From: Christiangramia fulva
GTDB lineage: Bacteria; Bacteroidota; Bacteroidia; Flavobacteriales; Flavobacteriaceae
Direction of reading: 5' to 3'
DNA: 64,000 nt
Assembly: GCF_003024155.1 (NCBI RefSeq)
Contig: NZ_CP028136.1
Span: 3,782,001 to 3,846,000 of the forward strand
In this document: positions 7,496 through 15,566 of the stretch, one piece after another
Position numbering within the stretch: position 1 is the stretch's first letter
Layout: each line of letters opens with the position of its first letter
Position numbers and translations under genes: made by a program
Notes under the pieces: model-generated
Seen by the model: the letters and a program-made list of their open reading frames with translations, nothing else
What the model was told of the DNA's origin: nothing
The model's database searches: none

Positions 7496-8662
7496 TTATG
7501 AAATTAGATAGCATTCTATTTTTTCCTTTTTTTTAACTGAAGTTTCAGCATCAACAAAAGCCAGGGCATTTCCAACCGCCATAGATTGGATCATTGACGA
7601 ACTCTGTCCATCCAAAATTTCCACCTCGCTATTGATAATTCTTGCTTTAAGGAAAGCAGGCCGATCCCCTCTGTTTTCAAAATCATGTTTTACAGGAAAT
7701 GAATATTTAGGAAGTCCGATTTTTTTAGAGCCGCTGAATTTCTGAAGGAACGGCAATACATAAATGTAAAAACAACTTAATGAAGACGCAGGATTCCCGG
7801 GCAGTGCGAATATGAACTTATTGCCTTTTCTTCCAAAATAAAGCGGTTTTCCCGGCTTTTGAAAAACCTTATAAAATTGTTCTTCCACGCCATTTTCTTC
7901 CAGTGCCTGTTTTACAAAATCATAATCTCCAACCGAAATTCCACCGGAAAGTATCAAAACATCAGCATTTTCAATGGATTCTTTACTTCCAGCTTTAATC
8001 GCCTCAAAGTCATCCTTAATCTGTTTCTTGTTTTCACACTTAAACCCAAACTGTGCGCAGGCGGTCTCCAGGGCGTAACTGTTCGATTCATAGATCTGTC
8101 CTTCCCTTTTAGGTTTCCCGGGTTCTACCAGTTCGTTTCCGGTGGTGATCAGGTTAACTAAAGGATTTTTAAAAACCTCTATTTTATTAAATCCGAGACT
8201 TCCCATCAATCCTATTCCGGCTGGCGTAATGGAGTAACCTCTTTCGAGAACCACCTGTCCTTTTTCAAACTCCCCGCCTTTTTTTCGAATATACTGGGCT
8301 ACTTTAGGCTCCAGTTCCAGAAAAAGCTTACTTCCTTCCACACTGGTTCTTTCCTGCATCATCACAGCCGTAGTATTTTCCGGGACTTTAGCGCCTGTGA
8401 AGATCCTGACAGCTTCCCCGTCCTTCAGTTTTATTTCGCTCATATCTCCTGCCGCGACCTCCCCTACGATGTCATATTCAGAAAATATTCCGCATAAGGC
8501 GTAACCATCCATAGCTGAATTATCAAAAGCAGGCATATCAAAAGGCGCAATAATATCTTTGGAAAGGGAATATCCTAAACAATCATGGAGCTGCCGGAAT
8601 TCAGATTTTAGTTCCACCTGCTGTTCTGAAATGATCTTTAAAGCTTCTTCGATGCTTACCAT
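7496..8662 (-). CDS. moeA: Molybdopterin molybdenumtransferase MoeA
   Basis: A 388-residue MoeA, which inserts molybdate into adenylylated molybdopterin. The N-terminal domain shows P-F-D-M-P-A-F-D-N-S-A-M-D-G-Y-A near residues 40-55, the hallmark of the family. This is followed by R-I-F-T-G-A-K-V-P, the molybdopterin-binding domain with T-T-G-N-E-L-V-E-P-G near 184-193 and S-G-G-I-S-V-G-D-Y-D-F-V near 240-251, then L-P-G-N-P-A-S-S near 288-295, and a C-terminal beta domain. All usual domains are present and the length is normal. Its ATG overlaps the moaA stop by one base, showing tight translational coupling. It is followed by the TauE-like gene. No second moeA is seen in the window. Confidence 0.95.
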   Translation of the reverse strand: MVSIEEALKIISEQQVELKSEFRQLHDCLGYSLSKDIIAPFDMPAFDNSAMDGYALCGIFSEYDIVGEVAAGDMSEIKLKDGEAVRIFTGAKVPENTTAVMMQERTSVEGSKLFLELEPKVAQYIRKKGGEFEKGQVVLERGYSITPAGIGLMGSLGFNKIEVFKNPLVNLITTGNELVEPGKPKREGQIYESNSYALETACAQFGFKCENKKQIKDDFEAIKAGSKESIENADVLILSGGISVGDYDFVKQALEENGVEEQFYKVFQKPGKPLYFGRKGNKFIFALPGNPASSLSCFYIYVLPFLQKFSGSKKIGLPKYSFPVKHDFENRGDRPAFLKARIINSEVEILDGQSSSMIQSMAVGNALAFVDAETSVKKKEKIECYLIS

Positions 8663-9666
8663 TAGCCTCCTATTGAAATCATTGATCTGTTCTTTTCGTA
8701 ATGTTCGGGATCCATTTTCACATCCATTCCGTCCCGGGAATATTTCTTGCTTTTGATCGCATTTATGATAATTGGATCCATTTCTTCGCCATTGCGCAGC
8801 GGCGTTAAAAGATCGGTTTCAGAATTGGCAAAAAGGCAATTCTTCATTTTCCCGTCGGCCGTTAACCTGATTCTATTGCACTCAGAACAAAACGGATTGG
8901 TAATGGTGCTCACAATTGCGAAACTTCCGGCATGTCCTTTTACCTTAAAATTATTGGATGTGCTGTGTTTCGGATTTTTTAATTCCTCAATATTCCCGAA
9001 CTTTTCTGAAACTATATCTAGAATTTCCTTTTCTGAAACACCCTTACTCCAGTCCCATTTATTACCCTTAAAAGGCATAAATTCGATGAATTTAACGGTT
9101 AGGTTTTTATAGCGCGTAAGTTCTATAAAATCATTGATCTCATTATCATTGACACCTTTTATCAAAACGATATTCAGCTTGACCTGCATGTCCATCTCCA
9201 GCGCCTTTTCAAGATTCTTCATGATCCGGTCAAAATAGTCACGCTTGGTGATGAAAACAGATTTCGCCTTATTAAGGGTATCAAGACTCAGATTGATCTT
9301 TTTTAAACCAATCTTCTGAAAAAGATCCAAATATTTATCGAGCATGATCCCGTTCGTGGTGATCTTTAAAGTCACTCCGAGTTTTGCCAGTTCCTCCACC
9401 AGGTAACCGAAATTTTTTCTCACCAAAGGCTCCCCACCGGTTAATCGAATCGTATCCACCCCCAAATCCCGGAATTTTGTGGCCAGTTTTATGATTTCCT
9501 CCAGGCTCATGATATTTTCTTTTTCCATTAGCTCGATCCCTTCTTCCGGCATACAATAGAAACATCGAAGATTACACCTATCGGTCAGGGAAATCCTGAG
9601 ATACGTATGCTTTCTTCCAAAATTGTCTACTATTTGCTTCTTTTCTTCAATCATGTCTTTTTCCAT
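8662..9666 (-). CDS. moaA: GTP 3',8-cyclase MoaA
   Basis: A 334-residue radical-SAM enzyme that, with MoaC, converts GTP to cyclic pyranopterin monophosphate. The SAM-binding 4Fe-4S cysteines C31, C35 and C38 lie in C-N-L-R-C-F-Y-C, followed by the L-T-G-G-E-P motif. The C-terminal substrate cluster is present as C-x2-C-x13-C (N-P-F-C-S-E-C-N-R near residue 260), and the chain ends in the conserved Gly-Gly. Two starts are possible: the 9666 ATG overlaps the preceding fusion gene by 20 bases, and an ATG four codons later (9654) gives a shorter overlap. Either way it is embedded in the moco operon between moaCB and moeA. Confidence 0.96.
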   Translation of the reverse strand: MEKDMIEEKKQIVDNFGRKHTYLRISLTDRCNLRCFYCMPEEGIELMEKENIMSLEEIIKLATKFRDLGVDTIRLTGGEPLVRKNFGYLVEELAKLGVTLKITTNGIMLDKYLDLFQKIGLKKINLSLDTLNKAKSVFITKRDYFDRIMKNLEKALEMDMQVKLNIVLIKGVNDNEINDFIELTRYKNLTVKFIEFMPFKGNKWDWSKGVSEKEILDIVSEKFGNIEELKNPKHSTSNNFKVKGHAGSFAIVSTITNPFCSECNRIRLTADGKMKNCLFANSETDLLTPLRNGEEMDPIIINAIKSKKYSRDGMDVKMDPEHYEKNRSMISIGG

Positions 9667-10543
9667 CTATCACTTTAAAAACGTGCAATACATGCGGAAA
9701 TATCGCATCCATGCACTCTGCGGCACCTTTCGTCGAACCTGGCAATGCCAGTACCACTTTTCCGTCCATTATCCCGGCTACAGATCTTGACAACATCGCG
9801 TAGGGCATTCGCTGCTGCCCATAATTCCTCATTTGCTCCTCTACGCCTTTTAGTTTCAGATCCAGCAATGGTTCTATGGTTTGAGGAGTTACATCACGTG
9901 GGCCAACTCCCGTGCCACCGGTGAAAATGACCAAATCGGTTTTGGCATTTTTTAAAGCCGATTTAATTTCTTCGGGTTCATCGGGAATAATGATAATATC
10001 TGAATTGATTCCGAATTCCTTCAATTTTGAAGCAATTGCCTTCCCGGCTTTATCTTCACCCTCACCTTTTGAAATAGTATCTGAACAAACCACAATTTTG
10101 GCAGTCAATCCTTCAGAATTGACCTTAAAAGATGATTTTCCACCTTTTTTATTCAGAAGCCGAATTGTCCCAATCTCCACATTCTTATCGATTGGTTTCA
10201 GCATATCGTACATCGTAAGCGCAACGACACTGGCGCCGTGCATGGCTTCCACCTCCACACCGGTCTTATAGATGGTCTTCACGGTCATCGAAATGGTAAT
10301 TTCAAGTCCGTGAATTTCATACTCGATTTCAGAATATTCAATAGGCAGCGGATGACAATCGGGAAGTAGATCAGGTGTTTTCTTGACGCCCAACAAGCCG
10401 GCGGCCCTGGCCATTTCAAAAACATTCCCTTTGGGAACCTTATTTTCTCTAATCGCTTTTATTGTTTCTTCTCTCGAAGTTCGTACGACAGCAATTGCGG
10501 TAGCTTCCCGTAGCGTTTTTATCTTATGCGTTATATCTACCAT
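9647..10543 (-). CDS. MoaC-MoaB/MogA fusion protein
   Basis: A 298-residue bifunctional protein. Residues 1-145 are MoaC, cyclic pyranopterin monophosphate synthase, which finishes the MoaA reaction. Visible landmarks are K-G-N-V-F-E-M-A-R-A-A-G near 38-49, the L-P-D-C-H-P-L-P loop near 59-66 and G-V-E-V-E-A-M-H-G-A-S-V-A near 95-107. Residues about 150-298 form a MoaB/MogA-type molybdopterin adenylyltransferase with T-G-G-T-G-V-G-P-R-D-V-T-P-Q near 208-221 and L-P-G-S-T-K-G-A near 267-274. The fusion puts an early and a late step on one chain. It begins one base after the moaE stop and overlaps moaA. No separate moaC, moaB or mogA is seen nearby. Confidence 0.94.
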   Translation of the reverse strand: MVDITHKIKTLREATAIAVVRTSREETIKAIRENKVPKGNVFEMARAAGLLGVKKTPDLLPDCHPLPIEYSEIEYEIHGLEITISMTVKTIYKTGVEVEAMHGASVVALTMYDMLKPIDKNVEIGTIRLLNKKGGKSSFKVNSEGLTAKIVVCSDTISKGEGEDKAGKAIASKLKEFGINSDIIIIPDEPEEIKSALKNAKTDLVIFTGGTGVGPRDVTPQTIEPLLDLKLKGVEEQMRNYGQQRMPYAMLSRSVAGIMDGKVVLALPGSTKGAAECMDAIFPHVLHVFKVIDGKRHD

Positions 10544-10987
10544 CTATTTATTCACTTTCCATTGATGAGTTTCATCCTCGAAAATCTCTTTTCCGAAAAT
10601 TGGTACATTCGCCTTAATTTCCTCTACAAAATAATTGCAGGCCTCTATGGCTATTTTTCTATGCGCCGAAGAGGTGAACACGAAAAGACAAATTTCCCCG
10701 GTTTTCACTTTGCCAAGGCTATGATAAATATGGGCGCAGGTAATATCAAATTTCGAAAAGGTAGCTTCCCTGATCTCATGGAATACATTTTCGGCCATTT
10801 CTTCATAAGCCGAATAGTCTATCGCGCTTACTGTTTTGCCATCAATCTCATCGGCTCGAATCTGACCCAGAAAAATGCTGTGCGCACCAATATTTGTTTT
10901 AGATTGATGATTCCCAATGGAATTCGCGATCTTTTCCGGCGGAATCGCACCCTGAACGAATACTTTTTTTGGTTTTTTCTTATTCAT
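10544..10987 (-). CDS. moaE: Molybdopterin synthase catalytic subunit MoaE
   Basis: A 147-residue large subunit of molybdopterin synthase, which with thiocarboxylated MoaD adds the two dithiolene sulfurs to cyclic pyranopterin monophosphate. Landmarks are R-A-D-E-I-D-G-K-T-V near residues 44-53, the Y-E-x-M-A helix, H-S-L-G-K-V-K-T-G-E near 88-97, S-A-H-R-K near 107-111 and the catalytic-lysine segment V-P-I-F-G-K-E-I near 128-135. Its N-terminus (M-N-K-K-K-P-K-K) is lysine-rich. The partner moaD is 1.3 kb upstream on the same strand, separated by moeB and a palindromic repeat, so the two subunits are not adjacent. Confidence 0.92.
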   Translation of the reverse strand: MNKKKPKKVFVQGAIPPEKIANSIGNHQSKTNIGAHSIFLGQIRADEIDGKTVSAIDYSAYEEMAENVFHEIREATFSKFDITCAHIYHSLGKVKTGEICLFVFTSSAHRKIAIEACNYFVEEIKANVPIFGKEIFEDETHQWKVNK

Positions 10988-11024
10988 CGATTAATACCTT
11001 TTCTTATTATCGTCTTTTTTTTAG

Positions 11025-11250
11025 CGTCACCCTGAGCTTGACTCAGGGTCTCATTAATTAACGTTTTTCTCTTCGATCTCATTAGATGCTGAATCAAGTT
11101 CAGCATGACGTTCTTCTAAGTTCAGCATGACGTGCTAATTTCTATCGTCACCCTGAGCTTGACTCAGGGTCTCATCATAAATGTTTTTCCCTTCGATCTC
11201 AATAGATGCTGAACAAGTTCAGCATGACGTTCTTCTGAGTTCAGCATGAC
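11025..11250. repeat. Duplicated palindromic repeat (REP-like) in the moco operon
   Basis: Two copies about 121 bases apart (from 11025 and 11146) each contain CACCCTGAG-CTTGA-CTCAGGGT, a perfect 8-bp stem. After about 40 bases comes a second palindrome of the form ATGCTGAAC-AA-GTTCAGCAT (11207-11226 in copy two; one base longer on the left in copy one). A further GTTCAGCATGAC half follows. This fills the 282-base gap between moeB and moaE, the only large gap in the cluster. Such elements are widespread in flavobacterial intergenic DNA. The hairpins could attenuate or stabilise the operon transcript. Confidence 0.85.
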
Positions 11251-11269
11251 TGGAAATAACAGTTTAATT

Positions 11270-12280
11270 TCATTCATCAATAATTGTTTCTATTCCTCCT
11301 TCAACATTCTTTAAATTTTCGAAGCCATATTCTGCTTTTAATAAATCCACGACTTTACGGCTTCTCTTACCCGACTGGCAGAAGACCAGGATTTCTTCCT
11401 CCTTCGGAATTTCCCATAAACGCTCATCAAGATCACTCATGGGAATTTGAATAACATTTTCTGAATTTATCTTCGGCTGCTCAAAGATTTCCCGGATGTC
11501 CAGATACTTCCTGTTCTCATCCTTTACTTTACATTCTATACGAACCGGAATAATTCCGTGGTCTTTGATCTTCCCGATCTCCTCTTCTCTCTTTGAAATA
11601 GATAAAAGTTGATCCTGCCCAGATAGGACATGGATCAGTTTTAATTTTCCTGAAAGTACATTTCCTGCACCCAGAATGATTTTTAAAATTTCAGTGGCCT
11701 GCATGGTTCCGAGGATTCCGGGTGTCACGCCAAGAACTCCAGTCGCTTCACAGCTGATATTCTGCCGTGTGGTCTTTGGAAAAAGACAGCGATAAGAAGG
11801 CCCATTCTGATAATTAAAAACCGAAAGCTGACCTTCATTTTTATAGATAGAAGCATACACCCAGGGTTTATCGGCAAGAATGCAGGCATCATTAATAAGG
11901 TATTTGGTCTCGAAATTGTCGGTTCCATCCAGAATTAGGTCATATTCCCCACAAATTTTCTGCGCATTTTCGATACTCAAAGCCTCCGGAATAGCCTCCA
12001 GTGAGATCTCTGAATTCAGTCGCTGCAGCTTTTGTTGAGCTACCTCAGCCTTGGATTTTCCAATATCCCCTTCATTAAATAAGGTTTGTCGATGCAGGTT
12101 AGAAAGAGAAACCCTGTCATGGTCCATCAATCCTATTCTGCCTACACCAGCACCTGCCAGGTATTGCGCGGCGGGGCAACCAAGTCCGCCAACGCCAAGA
12201 ATTAGCACGCTGGCATTACGAAGTTTCTCCTGTCCGGAAACCCCAACCTCATCTAGTTTAATTTGTCGGTCGTATCTCAT
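11270..12280 (-). CDS. MoeB/ThiF-type activating enzyme with C-terminal rhodanese domain
   Basis: A 336-residue adenylyltransferase-rhodanese fusion. Residues 1-240 are a ThiF/MoeB E1-like domain with nucleotide motif G-V-G-G-L-G-C near 29-35, the D-x-V-x-x-S-N-L-x-R-Q motif near 55-65 and an I-S-C segment near 175. Residues about 250-336 are a rhodanese domain with the persulfide loop C-Q-S-G-K-R-S-R. It would adenylate the Gly-Gly end of MoaD and, like eukaryotic MOCS3, could also transfer sulfur to it. E. coli MoeB binds zinc through two CxxC pairs. Here the first pair is reduced to S-Y-R-C and the second is absent, so a zinc site is unlikely. The start overlaps the moaD stop by one base. 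Confidence 0.9.
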   Translation of the reverse strand: MRYDRQIKLDEVGVSGQEKLRNASVLILGVGGLGCPAAQYLAGAGVGRIGLMDHDRVSLSNLHRQTLFNEGDIGKSKAEVAQQKLQRLNSEISLEAIPEALSIENAQKICGEYDLILDGTDNFETKYLINDACILADKPWVYASIYKNEGQLSVFNYQNGPSYRCLFPKTTRQNISCEATGVLGVTPGILGTMQATEILKIILGAGNVLSGKLKLIHVLSGQDQLLSISKREEEIGKIKDHGIIPVRIECKVKDENRKYLDIREIFEQPKINSENVIQIPMSDLDERLWEIPKEEEILVFCQSGKRSRKVVDLLKAEYGFENLKNVEGGIETIIDE

Positions 12281-12516
12281 CAGCCTCCTGCAAAGGGTGG
12301 TAAAAATGCCACCTCATCGCCTTCTTTTAATTCTACTTCAGTCTTCAAATCGTGGTTAACTGCAATCTGTACAGCATCCGGATCTGGAATTTTATAGTTT
12401 ACTATTTGTCTTTTTTTTAATTCGGAAACCGAAAGCTTATTTTCAAGCTCCAGCACTTCTTCACTCTTTCCTGCTGCCTCGGCGATCATTCCGAAATATT
12501 TTACCTTCACTTTCAT
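12280..12516 (-). CDS. moaD: Molybdopterin synthase sulfur carrier MoaD
   Basis: A 78-residue ubiquitin-fold sulfur carrier. The first strand is M-K-V-K-V-K-Y-F-G-M-I-A-E, and the C-terminus is F-L-P-P-F-A-G-G, the exposed Gly-Gly that MoeB adenylates and that becomes a thiocarboxylate. The length and the K-E-G-D-E-V-A-F-L-P-P block are typical. It overlaps the nucleotidyltransferase gene upstream by four bases and moeB downstream by one base, so its translation is coupled to both. Confidence 0.93.
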   Translation of the reverse strand: MKVKVKYFGMIAEAAGKSEEVLELENKLSVSELKKRQIVNYKIPDPDAVQIAVNHDLKTEVELKEGDEVAFLPPFAGG

Positions 12517-13118
12517 TTCTTTTCCAACTGCTTTAATAATTCCACATCTTCTTTGGTGTCCACATCAAAATTTCCTTTTTCAAATTTTATTGTCTGAAAC
12601 TCTATTTTATCATTATAAATGAGTTTTTTGGCACCGTGATCTCCCTTTAGCTCTTTCAATTTTTGAAAAACCGACCTGGAAAAAATCGCGGGAACACCAA
12701 TGTCTCCCTCATATTCAGAAAAAGTTGCCTCACTTTTATTTTCAATCTGAAGCCGTATCAACTGCTCGATTTTTTCGCGATTTACAAACGGCTGATCTGA
12801 AAGAAGGATAAGGAGATGATCCAGTTTTTCAAGTTCTTCGGAAGAGGTTATTCCTTTTATAATACTCGAGGACATTCCCTGATTCCATTCTCCGTTGATA
12901 GCTATACTAAAATTTTTACTGTCGATCTCTTTTTTAATTTCATTCGCATTTGCTCCTAAAACCAGCACTTTGGAATCGAAAGAAAAATCATCGGCCAGAT
13001 CGATCATTTTTTGAAGCAATTTTTTCCCTTCAAACTCCACCAGTTGTTTTGGATAACCAAGCCGACTGGAAGCTCCCGCCGCCAGGATCACTACTCCTAT
13101 TTTTTTATTTTCGATCAA
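12513..13118 (-). CDS. MocA/MobA-like nucleotidyltransferase
   Basis: A 201-residue NTP-transferase. The N-terminal nucleotide-binding motif V-V-I-L-A-A-G-A-S-S-R-L-G-Y-P-K-Q spans about residues 9-25, and the metal-binding S-D-Q-P-F-V motif is near 107-112, both as in MocA and MobA. In the xanthine-dehydrogenase and aldehyde-oxidoreductase families MocA adds CMP to give the molybdopterin cytosine dinucleotide. The neighbouring iorAB and xdhC genes make MocA, rather than the GMP-adding MobA, the better guess. It sits between xdhC and moaD, with a four-base overlap to the latter. The choice of nucleotide is inference from context. Confidence 0.85.
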   Translation of the reverse strand: MIENKKIGVVILAAGASSRLGYPKQLVEFEGKKLLQKMIDLADDFSFDSKVLVLGANANEIKKEIDSKNFSIAINGEWNQGMSSSIIKGITSSEELEKLDHLLILLSDQPFVNREKIEQLIRLQIENKSEATFSEYEGDIGVPAIFSRSVFQKLKELKGDHGAKKLIYNDKIEFQTIKFEKGNFDVDTKEDVELLKQLEKK

Positions 13119-13146
13119 ACTCTATATTTAATTTTTAAAACGCGTT

Positions 13147-13167
13147 ATCCTGAATTTCTCTCAGGAT
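13147..13167. repeat. Single REP-like hairpin at the xdhC 3' end
   Basis: ATCCTGA (13147-13153) and TCAGGAT (13161-13167) form a perfect 7-bp stem around a seven-base loop. This resembles the CCTGAG...CTCAGG half of the repeats at 11025-11250. The xdhC stop codon TGA (complement of 13161-13163) lies inside the right arm. Confidence 0.55.
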
Positions 13168-14339
13168 CTCGTAAACTTACTATCATACGTTAATACTTTT
13201 TGAAAGCGATTATTCTTCTTTTCATGTATCGGCGTTTCTTTATCACGCAAGGATCTGGCACTTTTCCCTGTCAAAACCATTTGAATTTCAGCTAAAATGG
13301 ATAACCCAATTTCTGCCGGCGTTTCCGCGCCGATTTCTAGCCCAACAGGAGCATGAATTTTATCCAAAAACCCTTCTTTTAGTTCAAAGCCTTCATCCGA
13401 AAGATCATCAAGCATTCGCTGGTATTTTTTCTTCGGACCAAGAATTCCGATATACGGAATCTCATTTTTGTCTAAAAGGAGCTTCAAAACAGCCAGATCA
13501 TAATTGTAATTATGACTCATCAGCACAAAACAACTTCGGTTATCGATTTCAATATTTTCCAGGGTTTTCTCCGGTTTTGAAACGATCACCTGGCAGGAAC
13601 TCGTAAATCTCTCTTTATTGGCATGAGTGGGCCTTCCATCGGTCACGATCACATCCCAGCCAAGTAATTCAGCCTGTTGTGCAAGGATCTGAGCATCATT
13701 CCCTGCGCCGACAATTATGAGTTTCACCGGTGGCTGATAGTTCTGAATAAAAACATGGCTGGTTTCTTCCCCGAAGCCATATTCCAAAAAATCAGAATTA
13801 TTGTTTTTTAATACGGTTTCTGAATGTTCCAGGATCTTTTTAAATATATCCTTTTCGGGATATTTTCCGGTTTTCTCTAAATCCTTATTGATCACAAGGC
13901 TTGTTCCCGGCTGAACTTTCGTTTTATTCAAATTAAACTGGATCAAAACCGCTACAGGTTCGTTTCTGGTTATAATCAACTTTAATAACTCGCAAGGATT
14001 CAGATGATCATCATAATTAATAGGTTCAAACAAAACCTGAATAATACCGTTACAGCCTAACTGTGCACCTATCACCGCGTCATCTTCATCACTGGTGTCA
14101 TACGTGATCAACTTATTCTTTTGCTGATGCAGGGCAAGAAGTGCTTTGCGCAAAGCATCACCTTCCAGGCAGCCCCCGCTGATTGCGCCGGTAATATTAC
14201 CGAATTCATCGATGAGCATCCTGGCGCCGGCACGTCGGTAAGAAGAGCCTTCAACATGAACCACCGTGGCCAGAACACAGCCGGTTCCGCTCTTTTTCAG
14301 GCGTTCATATTCCGTTATGATTGCATCGAGTTCTCTCAT
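13161..14339 (-). CDS. XdhC family cofactor-insertion chaperone
   Basis: A 392-residue XdhC/CoxI protein. These bind sulfurated molybdenum cofactor and hand it to xanthine-dehydrogenase-type enzymes. The N-terminal XdhC/CoxI domain shows T-V-V-H-V-E-G-S-S-Y-R-R-A-G near residues 25-38 and the cofactor-binding cysteine C57 in I-S-G-G-C-L-E-G. The C-terminal Rossmann domain starts near residue 210 with L-I-I-V-G-A-G-N-D-A and continues to V-T-D-G-R-P. The gene overlaps the cysteine desulfurase by four bases, so sulfur donor and chaperone are made together. The final codons and the stop come from a palindromic repeat, suggesting that the C-terminus was rewritten by an inserted repeat. Confidence 0.92.
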   Translation of the reverse strand: MRELDAIITEYERLKKSGTGCVLATVVHVEGSSYRRAGARMLIDEFGNITGAISGGCLEGDALRKALLALHQQKNKLITYDTSDEDDAVIGAQLGCNGIIQVLFEPINYDDHLNPCELLKLIITRNEPVAVLIQFNLNKTKVQPGTSLVINKDLEKTGKYPEKDIFKKILEHSETVLKNNNSDFLEYGFGEETSHVFIQNYQPPVKLIIVGAGNDAQILAQQAELLGWDVIVTDGRPTHANKERFTSSCQVIVSKPEKTLENIEIDNRSCFVLMSHNYNYDLAVLKLLLDKNEIPYIGILGPKKKYQRMLDDLSDEGFELKEGFLDKIHAPVGLEIGAETPAEIGLSILAEIQMVLTGKSARSLRDKETPIHEKKNNRFQKVLTYDSKFTRS

Positions 14340-15490
14340 ACTTTTGCTGTTCTAAGCATAGTTACCTGTGCTTTTATTTCGTCAGCTGCGAATTTGATAT
14401 CGGCAAAATTCGTATTTCTCCCCAGACTTATCCGCAGTGAAGCCAAAGCCTGCTCATCGCTTAAACCCATCGCTTTTAAAACATGGGAAGGCTGAACAGT
14501 ATTGGAAGTACAGGCAGAACCCCGGGATACAGCAAGTGAATTAAGCCTTCTAAGAAGCTGAGTACCATCTATATTTTCAAAAGTGACATTCACTGTATTG
14601 GGTAGCCGTTGGGAATTTTTAGAATTGATTTGAGCACCTTCAATACTTCCAAGTAGTTCTTCAAGTTTAATTCGCAATTCTTCTGACCTGGTCGATTGCT
14701 CTTCCAATTCAGAAAAAGCAATTTCCGATGCCTTACCAAATCCCACGATTCCCGGAACATTCAGGGTGCCGGGACGCAATGCTTTTTCCTGTCCGCCACC
14801 GAATACCTGAGGTTCTATCTCCACCTTATTTTTTTTATTGATATATAAAGCGCCAACACCTTTGGGTCCGTAGATTTTGTGAGAAGAAAAAACCGCGAGA
14901 TCTAAATTCAGCTGACCAATGTCAACCTGAATCTTTCCTACTGCCTGAGTAATGTCGCTCATAAGCTTCGAGCCTTTAGAATGAACTATTTTTTCAATTT
15001 TTCGCAAAGGATGGATAAGTCCGGTTTCGTTATTGGCGAGCATCAGGCAAACCAGAATAGTTTCAGAAGTAATAGAATTCTCCAGCTCATTCAAATCGAT
15101 ATTTCCTTCAGAATCCACATTCAGAAAACTGACCTGAAAACCTCTTTTTTGCAAAGCTTTTACAGTATCAAGTACAGCTTTGTGTTCGGTTTTACAGGTG
15201 ATAATGTGTCTCCCTTTAGAACGATTTTTTTCACAGAAACCGAATAAAGCAAGATTTGCAGCTTCCGTCGCACCCGAAGTAAAGGTTAATTCTGTCGGTT
15301 TACATTGGAGAAGGTTCGCTATTCTTTCTCTTGAGGTCTCCACGGCCTCTTCGGCGTCCCAGCCAAACACATGGTCGCTACTGGCATTTCCGAATTTTTC
15401 AGTAAAGTAAGGCAAAATCTCATCCAGCACCCGGCTATCCACCGGTGTGGTCGCGTTATAATCAAGATATATTTTCTTCTCTACTGGCAT
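14336..15490 (-). CDS. Cysteine desulfurase (NifS/IscS family)
   Basis: A 384-residue PLP-dependent enzyme that removes sulfur from cysteine as a persulfide. It opens with Y-L-D-Y-N-A-T-T-P-V, has the T-S-G-A-T-E-A-A-N phosphate-binding loop near 71-79, the PLP lysine K205 in S-S-H-K-I-Y-G-P-K-G, and the catalytic cysteine C327 in R-G-S-A-C-T-S-N. In Rhodobacter, NifS4 sulfurates Moco bound to XdhC before delivery to xanthine dehydrogenase. The four-base overlap with xdhC here suggests the same job. It might also feed MoaD through the MoeB-rhodanese. No iscU or suf gene is adjacent, so a general Fe-S role is less likely. Confidence 0.92.
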   Translation of the reverse strand: MPVEKKIYLDYNATTPVDSRVLDEILPYFTEKFGNASSDHVFGWDAEEAVETSRERIANLLQCKPTELTFTSGATEAANLALFGFCEKNRSKGRHIITCKTEHKAVLDTVKALQKRGFQVSFLNVDSEGNIDLNELENSITSETILVCLMLANNETGLIHPLRKIEKIVHSKGSKLMSDITQAVGKIQVDIGQLNLDLAVFSSHKIYGPKGVGALYINKKNKVEIEPQVFGGGQEKALRPGTLNVPGIVGFGKASEIAFSELEEQSTRSEELRIKLEELLGSIEGAQINSKNSQRLPNTVNVTFENIDGTQLLRRLNSLAVSRGSACTSNTVQPSHVLKAMGLSDEQALASLRISLGRNTNFADIKFAADEIKAQVTMLRTAKV

Positions 15491-15534
15491 TGAAAAGCGT
15501 TATGTATTTGTAAATATATCGCTGTTTAAAATTT

Positions 15535-15560
15535 AAGGCTCAGGACGATCCTGAAGCCTT
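15535..15560 (-). terminator. Hairpin between the ModE-like gene and cysteine desulfurase
   Basis: AAGGCTCAGGA (15535-15545) pairs with TCCTGAAGCCTT (15549-15560) with a one-base bulge. On the - strand it follows the ModE-like stop and is followed by an AT-rich stretch instead of a clean T-run. It could be a weak terminator or attenuator dividing the enzyme genes from the cofactor genes. Confidence 0.45.
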
Positions 15561-15566
15561 TCATTT

